The notes under the pieces were generated by a model. That model was not told the origin of the DNA. It was given only the letters and a program-made list of their open reading frames with translations, and searched no databases. Positions 62,385-64,000 of a DNA stretch of 64,000 nt are shown piece after piece (the stretch's first letter is position 1; every line of letters starts with the position of its first letter). The translations under genes and the position numbers were made by a program. Source of the stretch: Vibrio sp. D404a (GTDB lineage Bacteria > Pseudomonadota > Gammaproteobacteria > Enterobacterales > Vibrionaceae); assembly GCF_030248535.1 (NCBI RefSeq), contig NZ_JAHGAJ010000044.1, positions 62,001 to 126,000 on the forward strand. The letters run 5' to 3'.

Positions 62385-63560
62385 ATGCTGCTGCTAACTA
62401 TCTACGTCTCCATTGCTATTGGAGTTTCTTTCATCTGTTCTGTTTTGGAAGCTGTGCTACTGAGTATTAGTCCGAGCTACATCGCTCAACTAAAGCAAAA
62501 TGGCCACCCTGCAGCCGAGTCTCTCGACAAGCTAAAAACGGACATCGATAGACCTCTCGCTTCTATCTTAACGCTCAATACGATCGCGCATACTATCGGT
62601 GCGGCGACTGCGGGTGCTCAAGCGGCAGTTGTGTTTGGTAGCCAGTGGCTGGGTGTTTTCTCAGCAGTACTGACACTGGGTATCCTGGTCCTTTCAGAAA
62701 TCGTACCGAAAACAATTGGTGCGACATACTGGCGTCAACTGGCACCTGCATCATCAACGGTATTGCGCTGGATGGTGTTCTTCCTAACACCTTTCGTATG
62801 GTTCTCTGAGCAAATTACCAAGCGCCTAGCCCGTGGCCACGAAGCGCCAAAAATGCGCGACGAGCTATCGGCAATGGCTATCTTGGCGAAAGAGAGTGGT
62901 GAGTTTGCAGAGGGTGAATCAAAAATCCTGAGCAACCTACTTGGTATTCAAGATGTCCCAGTGACGCAGGTAATGACTCCGCGACCAGTTGTATTCCGCG
63001 TCGATGCAGAGATGAGCATCAATGAATTCTTAACAGAACACAAAGAGACGCCATTCTCACGCCCTCTGGTCTATAGCGAGCAAAGCGACAACATCATTGG
63101 CTTCGTGCACCGCCTAGAGCTATTCAAGCTACAGCAAGCGGGCAGCGGCGAGAAATCACTGGGTGATGTAACACGTCCAATTCACGTATTACTGAACAAC
63201 CTAGTTCTACCGAAAGCCTTTGACCAGATGATGGCGAAACGCCTTCAGCTAGCGATGGTAGTCGATGAGTACGGCACCATTCAGGGTATCATTACCCTAG
63301 AAGATATCTTTGAGCACCTAGTAGGCCAAGAGATCGTCGATGAAGCCGACAAGAACACTGACATGCAAGAGTTGGCATTCCAACGCTGGGAGCACTGGAA
63401 AGAGACCCATGGCGTAATTGAAAGCCGCGATGACGAGCATGAAGAAGAGCTCGAAGAAAAAGCAGAGCAGAAAGAAGAACAAGAAGTCGAGGCAAAAACT
63501 GAAGCCGAAGCTGAGGTGAAGCAAGACTCTGAAGTCACTTCAACTGATAAGAAAGCGTAA
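62385..63560 (+). CDS. CNNM/DUF21-CBS membrane protein (hemolysin-C family)
   Basis: This 391-residue inner-membrane protein has an N-terminal CNNM (DUF21) transmembrane domain of three to four spans, with VLSEIVPKTIGATYWR. A CBS pair follows at about residues 190-325 (VMTPRPVVFRVDAEMSINEF, DEYGTIQGIITLEDI). The C-terminal tail of about 60 residues is highly charged and Glu/Lys-rich, without the CorC_HlyC domain. The family includes magnesium and other cation transporters; a divalent-cation role is inference. It sits between hupA (divergent) and yjaG (convergent), an insertion relative to E. coli where yjaG and hupA are adjacent. Confidence 0.88.
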   Translation: MLLLTIYVSIAIGVSFICSVLEAVLLSISPSYIAQLKQNGHPAAESLDKLKTDIDRPLASILTLNTIAHTIGAATAGAQAAVVFGSQWLGVFSAVLTLGILVLSEIVPKTIGATYWRQLAPASSTVLRWMVFFLTPFVWFSEQITKRLARGHEAPKMRDELSAMAILAKESGEFAEGESKILSNLLGIQDVPVTQVMTPRPVVFRVDAEMSINEFLTEHKETPFSRPLVYSEQSDNIIGFVHRLELFKLQQAGSGEKSLGDVTRPIHVLLNNLVLPKAFDQMMAKRLQLAMVVDEYGTIQGIITLEDIFEHLVGQEIVDEADKNTDMQELAFQRWEHWKETHGVIESRDDEHEEELEEKAEQKEEQEVEAKTEAEAEVKQDSEVTSTDKKA

Positions 63561-63572
63561 TTCAGCGCATAC

Positions 63573-63604
63573 AATAAAGGCTCCCTCGGGAGCCTTTATT
63601 TTTA
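63573..63604. terminator. Bidirectional terminator between the CNNM gene and yjaG
   Basis: The AAAGGCTCCC / GGGAGCCTTT stem, flanked by A- and T-rich sequence, lies between convergent genes. Confidence 0.85.
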
Positions 63605-63620
63605 CTATTCGATCGTAAGC

Positions 63621-64000
63621 TTAGATAGCAACGCCAATATTGCTGACTGGCTCTTCACGCAACTCATGACGTAAATCTTTAATCAGCTCAATATCGCGCT
63701 CTGTGGTTTCACGTAGAGGGCGGAAAATTGCCCACTGAACATCCCACTCTTCACAAACCGCTTCGTTCTCTTTTTGGTTCTGGTTGGTCACTTCCTCTGC
63801 TCCTTGAGCAAACTCCAGATCAGCCACCGTTTTAACAGATTGTTGGCTCACCTTAATGACTGCTTCCAACAGATGCTCGCGATCCAGCAGGCCGTGCAGC
63901 AACGTTGAAAGTCCTTGGCACGCATCCATCGCTGGGTACACACCATAGAAATCAAAATCTTCTGCACTTGGGAACAGCTCTTCAATTTTTTCCAGCTGAC
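63621..64000 (-). CDS. yjaG: YjaG family protein (DUF416), start lies outside the window
   Basis: This is the C-terminal part (about 126 residues) of a DUF416 protein, a helical cytoplasmic family of unknown function found next to hupA in E. coli. The reading frame is open to the window edge. Recognisable stretches are QLEKIEELFPSAEDFDFYGV, YPAMDACQGLSTLLHGLL, EEWDVQWAIFRPL and RDIELIKDLRHELREEPVSN. The methionine or GTG codons inside the visible part are internal, because similarity to YjaG continues upstream of them. Confidence 0.9.
   Translation of the reverse strand, partial: QLEKIEELFPSAEDFDFYGVYPAMDACQGLSTLLHGLLDREHLLEAVIKVSQQSVKTVADLEFAQGAEEVTNQNQKENEAVCEEWDVQWAIFRPLRETTERDIELIKDLRHELREEPVSNIGVAI

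Noticed and set aside
1..64000. CRISPR array, integrative element, prophage or rRNA/tRNA genes
   Set aside because: I looked for regularly spaced repeats, integrases, phage structural genes and RNA gene signatures and found none; the content is core chromosomal.

Overview
The window reads as a contiguous piece of a Vibrio chromosome, probably the large one. AphA, the CrbS/CrbR acetate-switch pair, NhaP2, a GTG-started FtsN and the dusB-fis pair all have Vibrio-like protein sequences. The gene order matches conserved gammaproteobacterial blocks. It is mostly core genome: about 57 protein genes, no rRNA or tRNA genes, no CRISPR array, no prophage and no intact insertion sequence. I see no frameshifted or broken gene. 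The only partial gene is the one cut by the right edge (yjaG).

Left third (1-23.6 kb). aphA, the low-cell-density quorum-sensing regulator, lies beside a methionine block. That block is metF, the coupled metB-metL operon and divergent metJ, with tandem MetJ boxes at both promoters. It is followed by malic enzyme, rpmE, priA, cytR, ftsN, the heat-shock protease hslVU with a sigma-32-like promoter, menA, rraA, zapB, glpX, a SufR-like regulator with DUF3135, two small minus-strand genes (DUF805 and a CHMI-family protein), tpiA, pfkA and fieF.

Middle (23.6-44 kb). The Cpx envelope-stress module comes first, with cpxP divergent from cpxRA and a perfect CpxR box between them. Next are a manganese-type superoxide dismutase with a Fur-like operator, trmL and fxsA. 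C4-dicarboxylate metabolism (aspA-dcuA) and dsbD follow. Then comes an acetate-metabolism neighbourhood: a NarL-type response regulator (CrbR-like), NhaP2, a two-component DUF4212/SSF symporter, an iron-regulated small gene plus fumC, and the giant SSF-sensor hybrid kinase CrbS.

Right third (44-64 kb). An HcaT-like permease is divergent from a cNMP/CBS/DUF294 nucleotidyltransferase paired with a DEDDh exonuclease, followed by acs. Then come aroQ-accB-accC, a DUF4397 lipoprotein, prmA, dusB-fis behind a stringent-type promoter, zntR, purH-purD, DUF1481, hupA, a CNNM/CBS membrane protein and the start-truncated yjaG. A roughly 175-bp MITE-like element with 27-bp terminal inverted repeats lies between purD and DUF1481.

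The points most worth following up are the acetate-switch cluster and its DUF294/exonuclease partners, a terminator-like hairpin directly ahead of crbS, a Fur-controlled fagA-like/fumC pair, palindromic operator candidates with no obvious regulator (18.8, 16.9 and 22.5 kb), and the MITE and small tandem repeat around purD. Family and motif calls come from reading the sequence; no database search was run.
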